Assembly (NCBI GenBank): GCA_027002665.1
Contig: JALWZK010000215.1
Span: 1-5,088, forward strand
Source of the DNA: Campylobacteraceae bacterium
GTDB lineage: Bacteria; Campylobacterota; Campylobacteria; Campylobacterales; Sulfurovaceae
Reading direction: 5' to 3'
Length of the DNA stretch: 5,088 bases
Position numbers and translations under genes: made by a program. Below, one piece after another: positions 1-5,088 of the stretch. Position 1 is the stretch's first letter. Every line of letters begins with the position of its first letter. The notes beneath the pieces were generated by a model, which was given only the letters and a program-made list of their open reading frames with translations, was not told the origin of the DNA and ran no database searches.

Positions 1-24
1 GGATAATATATCCATTTTTTTTTT
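1..24 (+). terminator. possible terminator of an upstream gene (edge of window)
   Basis: GGATA (1-5) and TATCC (9-13) form a 5-bp inverted repeat around a 3-nt loop. One A follows, then an uninterrupted run of ten T (15-24). A stem plus T-run is the layout of an intrinsic terminator on the plus strand. The stem is short and AT-rich and may continue left of the window, so its true strength cannot be judged. It would end a plus-strand transcript entering from the left and separate it from the ilvE operon. Confidence 0.4.
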
Positions 25-44
25 AAATATTAATATATAGATAC

Positions 45-100
45 TTTTTTTTATTATAAAAATTAATAGTGTCTCTTTTTAACCCTAATTTAGTTAAAAT
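45..100 (+). promoter_or_regulatory. putative sigma-70-type promoter region for the ilvE operon
   Basis: The 133-base leader before ilvE is almost pure A/T and contains no gene. Two -10-like boxes stand out. TATAAA at 55-60 is preceded by a run of eight T (45-52), and TAAAAT at 95-100 is preceded by a T-rich stretch (74-80). Neither has a convincing TTGACA -35 box. That is normal for Campylobacterota, where housekeeping promoters rely on the -10 box and upstream T-rich periodic sequence. The downstream box would give a leader of roughly 25-30 nt. Which box is used, if either, cannot be decided from sequence alone. Confidence 0.35.
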
Positions 101-133
101 CAACAATTAATTTTTGCATGGAGCAATAAAGAT

Positions 134-1054
134 ATGAATAAATCAAAATATATATGGATGAATGGAGAGTTTATCCCTTGGGATAATGCTAAGGTTCATG
201 TATTGACACATACACTACACTATGGAAATGGAGCATTGGAAGGGACAAAAGCCTATAAGACAGTTGATGGAAGATGTGCTATATTTAAACTGAAGGAGCA
301 TACACAAAGATTATTAAACTCATCAAAAATGACACTTATAAGTGTTCCATACAGATTGGAAGAGCTAAATCAAGCACAAGTAGAGCTACTTAGAGTAAAT
401 GAGCTATTTAATGGAGCTTATATTCGCCCATTGGTATATTTGGGATATGGAGTTATGGGACTATATCATAAAGATGCCCCTGTTGAGGTTGCAATCTCTG
501 CTTGGGAGTGGGGTGCATATCTTGGCGAAGAGGGGCTGAAAAGGGGTATTAGATTGAAAATAAGCTCATTTACAAGAACTCCAAATACATCAAGCATGGG
601 AAAAGCAAAGGCTGTAGCCAACTACCTTAACTCTCAAATGGCAAAATTTGAAGCGGTAGAGGCGGGTTATGATGAGGCACTACTTAGAGATGACCAAGGT
701 TATATAGCTGAAGCGAGTGGAGCATGTTTCTTTATGGTGCGAGATGGAAAACTTATCTCTCCTCCAACCGATAACGCACTCGAATCCATTACACAACAGA
801 CGGTAATAGATTTAGCCAATGATATGGGTATAGAGGTTATTAGACGACGAATCACAAGAGAGGAGATTTATATTGCAGATGAGGCGTTCTTAACCGGAAC
901 TGCGGCTGAAATTACTCCAATTAGAGAGGTTGATGCGAGAGTCATTGGAGTAGGTGGCAGAGGAGAGATAACAGAGAGACTTCAATCAGCATATTTTGAT
1001 GTGGTAACCGGGAAAAATCCCGACTATATTAAATATTTGACATATATTAATTAA
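134..1054 (+). CDS. ilvE: branched-chain amino acid aminotransferase (PLP fold type IV)
   Basis: This cytoplasmic PLP enzyme carries out the last step of valine, leucine and isoleucine synthesis by transamination between the 2-oxo acids and glutamate. At 306 aa it has normal family length. Landmarks align with E. coli IlvE: R59 (phosphate contact), W126 and Y129 in WEWGAYLG (pocket), catalytic lysine K159 in KAKAVANY, Y164, E193 (PLP ring nitrogen) and TGTAAEITP at 254-262 (phosphate loop). The ATG is preceded by GGAG (120-123) with a 10-nt gap, and the protein begins at the usual point just before the first strand (KYIWMNGEF). Oddities: the usual F-E-G pocket motif reads L35-E36-G37, and the usual EGxGE motif reads EASGA (193-197). 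It is the first gene of the apparent operon; the SPFH gene follows after 9 nt. Family and role are secure; substrate preference is inferred. Confidence 0.96.
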   Translation: MNKSKYIWMNGEFIPWDNAKVHVLTHTLHYGNGALEGTKAYKTVDGRCAIFKLKEHTQRLLNSSKMTLISVPYRLEELNQAQVELLRVNELFNGAYIRPLVYLGYGVMGLYHKDAPVEVAISAWEWGAYLGEEGLKRGIRLKISSFTRTPNTSSMGKAKAVANYLNSQMAKFEAVEAGYDEALLRDDQGYIAEASGACFFMVRDGKLISPPTDNALESITQQTVIDLANDMGIEVIRRRITREEIYIADEAFLTGTAAEITPIREVDARVIGVGGRGEITERLQSAYFDVVTGKNPDYIKYLTYIN

Positions 1055-1063
1055 GGAAAGTTT

Positions 1064-2209
1064 ATGCCGGCAGATATGAATGACTATTTTAAAAAACGAC
1101 AACCTAAAAAAGGTGAAAATGATAAAACTATCAATATAAAGAAACTATCAAATGGTAATGGGTATAATAAAAAGCCCATTCCACAACTTATATTTATAGC
1201 CATAGCTATTCTAATAGGGATTATTTTCTTAAAACCATTTACAATTATTAACTCAGGTGAGGTGGGAATTAAAGTTAGAACAGGTAAATTTGAAGAGAAG
1301 CCCTTAGGCGCTGGACTCCATTTCTATATTCCAATCTTGGAGAGAATTATACCTGTCAATACCCGAATTAGATTAATTACATATAGCGATACCCACAAAA
1401 GCACCATTGGAGATAACTACTCCTCTACCCTATCAAAAGATAGATTTGAGGGGGGACTTAAAAGGAATCCTGCAATTCAGGTTCTCGACCAAAGGGGGCT
1501 TACAGTTAGTATAGATATAGCAGTCCAATATAGATTGAGAGCAGAGACGGCACCAAAAACTATTGAGACTTGGGGTTCAGGCTGGGAAGAGAAGATTATT
1601 AACTCCAAAGTTAGAGAGGTTGTTAGAGATGTGGTTGGACAATATCCAGCAGAGAAACTTCCGGAGATGAGAAATGAGATAGCAAATGCAATTCAGACAA
1701 AAGTTAGAGAGAAGATAAACTCATTAGAGGGACAACCTGTAATATTGGTTTCAGTGGAGCTTAGAAATATTGTATTGCCTCCTAAGATTAAAGCGAAAAT
1801 TGAAGAGGTTCAAGCCGCAAAACAGGAGGTGACTATTGCAGAGCAGAAAAAGGAGAAGGCAAAACAGTTGGCTCTGATGAAAGCTGAAATTGCAAGGGGT
1901 GAGGCAGAGAAGAATAGAATTGTAGCTCAAGGTCAAGCAGATAAGATTAGAATAGAGGCTATCGCACAGGCAAAAGCAAACAAGTTAATATCGGACTCTT
2001 TAACACCTCAACTTATCCAATTGGAGCAGATTAAGACACAAGCTAAGTTTAATGAGGCTTTAAGGGTTAATAGAGATGCTCAAATATTCTTAACTCCCGG
2101 TGGAGCAGTGCCAAATATTTGGGTAGATACAAAGAGTAATAAGGATAATAAGCGAAAATCATTAACGGTAAAACAATTAATAGGAAATATAGCGAAAGAT
2201 GAGAATTAA
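1064..2209 (+). CDS. SPFH/band 7 (prohibitin-like) membrane-anchored protein
   Basis: A 381-residue prohibitin/stomatin-superfamily protein. The basic, probably cytoplasmic N-terminus (1-37) is followed by one membrane helix at about 38-58. The band 7 domain starts at [14 protein letters not shown] (63-76) and runs to about residue 240. A long charged Ala/Glu/Lys/Gln-rich coiled coil spans about 241-305, and a C-terminal segment ends with [12 protein letters not shown] (344-355). By family knowledge such proteins form ring-like membrane oligomers that scaffold microdomains or modulate membrane proteases such as FtsH. The partner here is unknown. It does not look like HflC, since no HflK gene is adjacent. 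AAGGA (1053-1057) lies 6 nt before the ATG, supporting this start. The gene follows ilvE by 9 nt and its last 11 nt overlap hisIE, so it is probably cotranscribed with both. The ilvE-SPFH pairing recalls Campylobacter genomes. Family is sure, function is not. Confidence 0.92.
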   Translation: MPADMNDYFKKRQPKKGENDKTINIKKLSNGNGYNKKPIPQLIFIAIAILIGIIFLKPFTIINSGEVGIKVRTGKFEEKPLGAGLHFYIPILERIIPVNTRIRLITYSDTHKSTIGDNYSSTLSKDRFEGGLKRNPAIQVLDQRGLTVSIDIAVQYRLRAETAPKTIETWGSGWEEKIINSKVREVVRDVVGQYPAEKLPEMRNEIANAIQTKVREKINSLEGQPVILVSVELRNIVLPPKIKAKIEEVQAAKQEVTIAEQKKEKAKQLALMKAEIARGEAEKNRIVAQGQADKIRIEAIAQAKANKLISDSLTPQLIQLEQIKTQAKFNEALRVNRDAQIFLTPGGAVPNIWVDTKSNKDNKRKSLTVKQLIGNIAKDEN

Positions 2210-2867
2210 TTGGAAAAAAAATCCTCTAATTCCTGCCATAGCACAGGATTATAGGAGCAATAAAATTTTAATGTTAGCCTATATGAATGAAGAGGCTCTC
2301 AATTTAACTTTAGAAACCGGTTATGCCCACTACTATAGTAGAAGTAGAAAAAGATTATGGAAAAAGGGAGAGACCTCAAACCATACTCAAGAGATAAAAG
2401 ATATACTGATTGATTGTGACGCAGACACCATTATCTTAAAGGTTAAACAGAATGGTGTCGCCTGTCATACAGGTAGAGAGAGTTGCTTTTTTAGGTCTCT
2501 CTTACAAGATAGAGTTGTCTTAGATAGAAAGATAGATACAGATGCCATCTATGGTATTATAGATACTCTATACCATACCATCTTGGAGAGAAAAAATAGT
2601 AGAGAGAATATTAAATCTTGGACAAAAAAACTATTAAATGATAAAGATTTAATGCTTAATAAGATACGAGAAGAGGCTGATGAGGTAGCCATTGCAATAG
2701 ATAGAGAGAGTGACGAGCAGGTGATACATGAAGTCGCCGATTTAACATATCACACCTTAGTAGGACTTGGATATAGAGATATATCACCAGATAGAGTAAA
2801 ACAGGAGTTACTTAAGAGGTTTGGGATAAGTGGAATTGAAGAGAAAGAGAGTAGAGGTAGAGAGTAA
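2199..2867 (+). CDS. hisIE: bifunctional phosphoribosyl-AMP cyclohydrolase / phosphoribosyl-ATP pyrophosphatase
   Basis: A HisI-HisE fusion that performs the second and third steps of histidine synthesis: PR-ATP to PR-AMP, then ring opening to ProFAR. The HisI domain (about 1-103) has the hallmarks RLWKKGETS (52-60), the metal-binding D72-C73-D74-x-D76, and ACHTGRESC (88-96), in which C89 and C96 complete the zinc site with C73. The HisE domain (about 115-208) has the acidic helix [12 protein letters not shown] (156-167) and [12 protein letters not shown] (177-188), the MazG-like Mg-pyrophosphate site. At 222 aa it is slightly longer than the E. coli fusion, with a charged tail ([10 protein letters not shown]). 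The ATG lies inside the SPFH gene, overlapping its end by 11 nt. The nearest Shine-Dalgarno-like AGGA (2182-2185) is 13 nt upstream, rather far, so translational coupling is likely. The alternative is a slightly later start, but the W-x-x-N/D segment at residues 5-8 belongs to the family. Confidence 0.96.
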   Translation: MRINWKKNPLIPAIAQDYRSNKILMLAYMNEEALNLTLETGYAHYYSRSRKRLWKKGETSNHTQEIKDILIDCDADTIILKVKQNGVACHTGRESCFFRSLLQDRVVLDRKIDTDAIYGIIDTLYHTILERKNSRENIKSWTKKLLNDKDLMLNKIREEADEVAIAIDRESDEQVIHEVADLTYHTLVGLGYRDISPDRVKQELLKRFGISGIEEKESRGRE

Positions 2868-2870
2868 TTG
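2853..2870 (+). promoter_or_regulatory. ribosome binding site and TTG start abutting the hisIE stop
   Basis: AGAGG at 2853-2857 lies within the last hisIE codons. It is 10 nt before the TTG at 2868-2870, which follows the TAA stop (2865-2867) with no intervening base. There is no ATG in this frame near the start: the first internal Met of the downstream protein is residue 34, beyond the first predicted membrane helix. TTG is therefore the most sensible start. Termination-reinitiation between the two genes is likely. Confidence 0.55.
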
Positions 2871-3647
2871 ATATTAAATATTGTAATATTAATTTTATAT
2901 GCCATTTCAATCTTTACAGTAGTAGCTACAAAATATATACCCCATTATGAGACTCTATTGAGACAGATGAGTCATGAGAATAGTTTCTTTGAGTCTGTGG
3001 GAACTATAGCTCTATTTTTAATATTTTTTTATGGTATCTATGCCTTAAAAAGATATAGATTTAATAGATATAACAAGATAGCTATAGTCATATTCTCCAT
3101 TTTGGGCTTTTTAGCTGGTATGGAGGAGATAAGTTGGGGACAGCAGATATTTCATTTTCCAACATCTGACTACTTTGCACAACACAATATACAGAATGAG
3201 ACAAATCTTCACAATCTCATAGATGGGAATCTATTTAGCTCCATAATCTATTCATCAATATATATCTTTTTGGTCTTTATTCCACTTCTATATAAAATAT
3301 TTGGATTTAAATATTTTAAATATTTCGATATAGACCCAAATATTATATTGATAGTTCTATTTGGCTCCACATTTCAACTATACTTCTATGATGATATGGG
3401 TGTTATTGTAGATATGATAACTCTCTTTTTGGCTCTGGCTCTATTTGGAGTGTTTTTAATATTGAAAGGGAGAGGAAAGTTAGTTAAGATACACTATCTT
3501 ATAGTAGTAGCTACTACATTTATATCTATGCTATCTCATGATATATATAGTTTTTATAATATGCAGTATGAGATACGGGAGAGCTTTATAGAGTTGGCTG
3601 GTTTACTTATATTTATTCAATTAATTCACAAAGAGAAGAGAGATTAA
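2868..3647 (+). CDS. polytopic membrane protein of unknown function with EEISWGQQ / NETNLHN signature
   Basis: I do not recognise a named family. The 259-residue protein is strongly hydrophobic, with about seven or eight predicted membrane helices near 1-20, 40-60, 70-86, 122-143, 156-173, 178-198, 207-222 and 239-254. Its most striking part is polar. G84-M-E-E-I-S-W-G-Q-Q93 sits at the end of the third helix, followed by the loop H106-N-I-Q-N-E-T-N-L-H-N116. Further charged residues lie near later helices (D175-D176, H224-D225, E235, E239, E242). I recall similar G-E-E-I-S-W-G-Q plus N-x-Q-x-E-x-N-L-H-N sequences in uncharacterised bacterial membrane proteins, but cannot name the family. Clustered Glu/His/Asn next to helices suggest an active or metal site, which is inference only. 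The gene starts at TTG right after the hisIE stop and in the same frame, and ribH begins 42 nt after it. It is probably cotranscribed with both, but nothing ties it to histidine or flavin synthesis. Confidence 0.8.
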   Translation: MILNIVILILYAISIFTVVATKYIPHYETLLRQMSHENSFFESVGTIALFLIFFYGIYALKRYRFNRYNKIAIVIFSILGFLAGMEEISWGQQIFHFPTSDYFAQHNIQNETNLHNLIDGNLFSSIIYSSIYIFLVFIPLLYKIFGFKYFKYFDIDPNIILIVLFGSTFQLYFYDDMGVIVDMITLFLALALFGVFLILKGRGKLVKIHYLIVVATTFISMLSHDIYSFYNMQYEIRESFIELAGLLIFIQLIHKEKRD

Positions 3648-3657
3648 AGCCTCTCTT
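3636..3657 (+). repeat. short inverted repeat across the stop codon of the membrane protein gene
   Basis: AAGAGAG (3636-3642) and CTCTCTT (3651-3657) are perfect 7-bp complements around an 8-nt loop holding the TAA stop (3645-3647). No T-run follows, so it is not a standard intrinsic terminator, and ribH starts only 33 nt later. It could be a weak RNA processing or attenuation hairpin within the operon, or a by-product of the GA-rich coding sequence here. Confidence 0.4.
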
Positions 3658-3689
3658 AGATAGACTATATACAAAAAAAGGAATATATA

Positions 3690-4166
3690 ATGAATATTAT
3701 AGAAGGTAATCTAACTGTCGATAAGAGTAAAAGAGTGGCAATAGTTAGTGCCAGATTTAACCACTTTATTACGGATAGATTGGTAGAGGGTGCAAGAGAT
3801 GCCTATATTAGACATGGTGGAGATGATAAAGATTTGGATTTAATCTTAGTTCCGGGTGCATTTGAGATACCATTTGCATTAAATAGAGCCTTAGAGAGTG
3901 GAAGGTATGATGCTATATGTTGTGTTGGTGCTGTAATTAGAGGTGCCACTCCACACTTTGATTATGTATCAGCAGAGGCGACTAAGGGAGTAGCAAATAT
4001 GGCTTTAAAATATGGTAAACCGGTAACTTTTGGGATTTTAACAGTTGATAGCATAGAACAGGCCATTGAGAGGGCTGGAACAAAGGCAGGAAATAAAGGT
4101 GGGGAGGCTATGGTTAGTCTTATTGAGCTAATAAATCTATATGAGAGAATAGAAAATGGCAACTAG
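3690..4166 (+). CDS. ribH: 6,7-dimethyl-8-ribityllumazine synthase
   Basis: Lumazine synthase condenses 5-amino-6-ribitylamino-uracil with 3,4-dihydroxy-2-butanone 4-phosphate, the penultimate step of riboflavin synthesis. It usually forms pentamers or 60-subunit capsids in the cytoplasm. All family marks are present in 158 aa: SARFNHFIT (20-28) with F23-N24 at the substrate ring, PGAFEIPFA (55-63), [14 protein letters not shown] (80-93) with the catalytic histidine H89, FGILT (114-118), and the C-terminal [13 protein letters not shown] (128-140), which includes the phosphate-contacting arginine. AAGGA (3678-3682) is 7 nt before the ATG, a good site supporting this start. The 42-nt gap upstream has no room for an FMN riboswitch. 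The last 11 nt overlap nusB, and the ribH-nusB pairing is common in bacteria, including Campylobacter and Helicobacter. There kdsA and pyrF are often neighbours; they are absent here. Confidence 0.98.
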   Translation: MNIIEGNLTVDKSKRVAIVSARFNHFITDRLVEGARDAYIRHGGDDKDLDLILVPGAFEIPFALNRALESGRYDAICCVGAVIRGATPHFDYVSAEATKGVANMALKYGKPVTFGILTVDSIEQAIERAGTKAGNKGGEAMVSLIELINLYERIENGN

Positions 4167-4551
4167 GCGACAGGCTCGAACTGCCGTTGTGGGGCTACTC
4201 TATGCTTATGACTTAGGTAATAGAAATATATCTAAGTTTTCAGATGAGATTTTTGAGAGTGATAAGATTAGAAATAAGCAGAGGGATTTTTCAAAAAAAC
4301 TCTTTAATGGAACTATTAAAAATTTAGAGACTATTGATGAGGAGATACAGAGACATCTTGCAAAAGATTGGAACTATAACTCAATAGGGAAGGTAGAGAA
4401 GGCTATTTTGCGTCTTGGAACTTATGAAATAATGATAGAGAAGGTAGATAAGAGAATTATTATCAATGAAGCGATAGAGTTAGCAAAAGCCTTAGCTGAC
4501 GATAAATCACCAAGATTTATTAATGCAATCTTGGATGCAATTGAGGTATAG
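4156..4551 (+). CDS. nusB: transcription antitermination factor NusB
   Basis: NusB binds boxA RNA together with NusE (ribosomal protein S10) and takes part in antitermination complexes on rRNA operons. The 131-aa protein is all-helical, as expected. It opens with [20 protein letters not shown] (arginine-rich RNA-binding N-terminus). W72 begins the second half, [13 protein letters not shown] (80-92) matches the family core, and [14 protein letters not shown] (103-116) with FINAILDAI (121-129) forms the C-terminal signature. Length is slightly below that of E. coli NusB, which has a longer C-terminal tail. The ATG lies within ribH, and only a weak GAGAG (4143-4147) precedes it by 8 nt, so expression is probably coupled to ribH translation. 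It appears to be the last gene of the operon; no convincing intrinsic terminator is visible after its stop. Confidence 0.97.
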   Translation: MATRRQARTAVVGLLYAYDLGNRNISKFSDEIFESDKIRNKQRDFSKKLFNGTIKNLETIDEEIQRHLAKDWNYNSIGKVEKAILRLGTYEIMIEKVDKRIIINEAIELAKALADDKSPRFINAILDAIEV

Positions 4552-4560
4552 ATTAAATAA

Positions 4561-4638
4561 TTTTTAAGCTTTGATAAGATATAAAATCACTTAAGTACTA
4601 AAAAGTTCAAAGGTACTAACAATTTTAAATATAAAGGG
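4561..4638 (+). promoter_or_regulatory. putative promoter and leader of the ferredoxin gene
   Basis: The 92-nt gap between nusB and the ferredoxin gene holds TATAAAAT at 4580-4587, a strong -10-like box. T-runs lie upstream (4561-4565 and 4571-4572) with no clear -35 box, the usual Campylobacterota arrangement. Transcription would start near 4594, giving a leader of about 50 nt. A 7-bp direct repeat GTACTAA occurs at 4595-4601 and 4613-4619. The ribosome binding site AAAGGG (4633-4638) is 5 nt before the ATG. This gap suggests the ferredoxin is expressed separately from the upstream operon. Confidence 0.5.
4595..4619 (+). repeat. GTACTAA direct repeat in the ferredoxin leader
   Basis: GTACTAA occurs at 4595-4601 and again at 4613-4619, 18 nt start to start, just downstream of the predicted -10 box. 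Because GTAC is self-complementary, the copies can also pair as AGTAC/GTACT (5 bp, 14-nt loop). It could be a tandem operator for a repressor or a weak leader hairpin. Chance similarity in AT-rich sequence is also possible. Confidence 0.3.
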
Positions 4639-4643
4639 TAAAG

Positions 4644-4895
4644 ATGGCTTTAAAAATTACTGATGAGTGTATAGCATGTGATGCGTGCAGAGAGGAGTGT
4701 CCAAATGGAGCAATTGAAGAGAATGACCCAATATATATAATTGATTCAGATAGATGCACTGAGTGTGTTGGACACTATGATGAACCTCAATGTATTGCTG
4801 TATGTCCTGTCGATTGCATCATCTCTGACCCAGATAATGTAGAGAGTGTAGAGGAGTTAAAATTTAAATTCCAACAGATGCAAGCAGAGGAGTAA
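4644..4895 (+). CDS. fdx: 2[4Fe-4S] ferredoxin, Allochromatium (Alvin)/YfhL type
   Basis: A small soluble low-potential electron carrier of 83 aa with two [4Fe-4S] clusters. The first motif is C9-x2-C12-x2-C15-x3-C19-P. The second is C38-x2-C41-x8-C50-x3-C54-P, with the eight-residue insertion CVGHYDEPQC (41-50). The ninth cysteine C58 (VCPVDC) and the charged C-terminal helix (about 68-83) complete the Allochromatium vinosum/YfhL pattern. Clusters of this type have unusually negative and unequal potentials in studied members. The redox partner is unknown: in anaerobic or microaerophilic Campylobacterota candidates include 2-oxoacid:acceptor oxidoreductases, but none is encoded here. The Campylobacter counterpart is, as I recall, called fdxB. 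The start is supported by AAAGGG 5 nt upstream and the conserved MAL(K/M)IT opening. It stands alone, with its own probable promoter before it and a hairpin after its stop. Confidence 0.96.
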   Translation: MALKITDECIACDACREECPNGAIEENDPIYIIDSDRCTECVGHYDEPQCIAVCPVDCIISDPDNVESVEELKFKFQQMQAEE

Positions 4896-4900
4896 ATCAA

Positions 4901-4942
4901 ATTTATGGATAGATATTTAAAATTTTTAATCTATCCATAGAT
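4901..4942. terminator. long inverted repeat between convergent genes, possible bidirectional terminator
   Basis: Bases 4904-4914 (TATGGATAGAT) and 4929-4939 (ATCTATCCATA) are perfect 11-bp complements around a 14-nt A/T-only loop. The pairing extends outward to 4901 and 4942 with one G-U pair, giving 14 bp. It begins 5 nt after the ferredoxin stop and lies 21 nt beyond the stop of the convergent gene. That position suits a shared transcript end for both strands. There is no good T-run on either side, so efficiency as an intrinsic terminator is uncertain, and it may instead act as a 3'-end stabilising hairpin. Confidence 0.6.
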
Positions 4943-4963
4943 ATTAAACCTTAAGAGGGGGAA

Positions 4964-5088
4964 TTATACCTCTAAACTAAATTGAACTAATGGTCTATTT
5001 TTATAACCTTTATTTATAATATCTACCTTCAAATCTTTCAACTCCCTATTTGGAATAACTATTGAGTTGGCAGTTCCATCTAATATAT
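4964..5088 (-). CDS. C-terminal end of a convergent gene (partial, unrecognised)
   Basis: On the minus strand one frame is open from the window edge to a TAA at 4966-4964, giving the last 40 residues of a protein. The other two minus frames are closed within this stretch. The peptide begins ILDGTANSIVIPNRELKDLK and ends with NRPLVQFSLEV. It alternates hydrophobic and charged residues like a beta-rich C-terminal domain, and the codon choice (AAA, ATA, TTA, GAT) matches the neighbouring genes. I cannot assign a family. The reading is supported by its open frame, its position against a convergent hairpin and its protein-like composition, but a 123-nt open frame alone is modest evidence. Confidence 0.6.
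   Translation of the reverse strand, partial: ILDGTANSIVIPNRELKDLKVDIINKGYKNRPLVQFSLEV

Noticed and set aside
118..129. ATG GAG CAA TAA just before ilvE, as a leader peptide
   Set aside because: At three codons it is too short and has no branched-chain codons. Its GGAG is better read as the ilvE ribosome binding site.
1751..1936. 61-codon minus-strand open frame inside the SPFH gene
   Set aside because: It lies antisense to the conserved coiled-coil coding region, and its Leu/Phe/Cys-rich product is the expected shadow of Glu/Lys-rich codons.
1064..2209. Assignment of the SPFH protein as HflC
   Set aside because: There is no HflK partner next to it, and the long N-terminal cytoplasmic segment and C-terminal [10 protein letters not shown] tail fit a separate prohibitin-like group.
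2580..2865. Recurrent AGAGAG/TAGAGAG runs in hisIE as possible repeats
   Set aside because: They fall in frame as Arg/Glu codons (AGA, GAG) and similar runs occur across neighbouring genes. They reflect codon bias rather than a repeat element.
3648..3689. FMN riboswitch upstream of ribH
   Set aside because: The gap is only 42 nt, too short for an RFN element, and none of the conserved RFN blocks is visible.
3962..4162. 66-codon minus-strand open frame inside ribH
   Set aside because: It is fully antisense to a clearly conserved ribH and has no convincing ribosome binding site or family resemblance.
4905..4940. Mini-ORF of 11 codons after the ferredoxin
   Set aside because: It coincides with the inverted repeat, has no ribosome binding site, and is best explained by the hairpin sequence.

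Overview
The window looks like an ordinary chromosomal stretch from an AT-rich member of the Campylobacterota (former Epsilonproteobacteria). The evidence is the low GC content, heavy use of AGA, ATA and TTA codons, and the protein sequences. The branched-chain aminotransferase carries the wording typical of that group (TLHYGN, WEWGAYLGEEGLK, LQSAYFDVV, GKNP). It is followed by a prohibitin-like SPFH protein that starts [12 protein letters not shown], the same kind of neighbour pair I recall from Campylobacter. I cannot name the genus from the sequence.

Layout: bases 1-133 are a very AT-rich leader with T-tracts, a possible end of an upstream transcript at the left edge, and promoter-like -10 boxes. 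Six plus-strand genes then run almost without gaps: ilvE (134-1054), an SPFH/band 7 membrane-anchored protein (1064-2209), the bifunctional histidine gene hisIE (2199-2867), an unrecognised polytopic membrane protein (2868-3647), ribH (3690-4166) and nusB (4156-4551). Two of the junctions are 11-nt overlaps (SPFH/hisIE and ribH/nusB). One is a direct stop-start abutment (hisIE/membrane protein), and the widest gap is 42 nt. This suggests one operon mixing amino-acid and flavin biosynthesis with transcription antitermination and two membrane proteins. A 92-nt gap with a good -10 box precedes a separate small gene for an Allochromatium-type 2[4Fe-4S] ferredoxin (4644-4895). A long inverted repeat follows, then the last 40 codons of a convergent minus-strand gene cut by the window edge.

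The enzymes carry their expected catalytic residues: K159 in IlvE, the Cys/Asp metal sites in HisI, H89 in RibH, and nine cysteines in the ferredoxin. The biosynthetic genes act in unrelated pathways (valine/leucine/isoleucine, histidine, riboflavin), so the cluster reads as housekeeping rather than one pathway. I see no mobile element, CRISPR array, tRNA, rRNA or recognisable new system. The part most worth a second look is the membrane protein at 2868-3647. It has a conspicuous polar signature (GMEEISWGQQ, then N-x-Q-x-E-T-N-L-H-N), starts at TTG directly after the hisIE stop, and lies in the same reading frame as hisIE.
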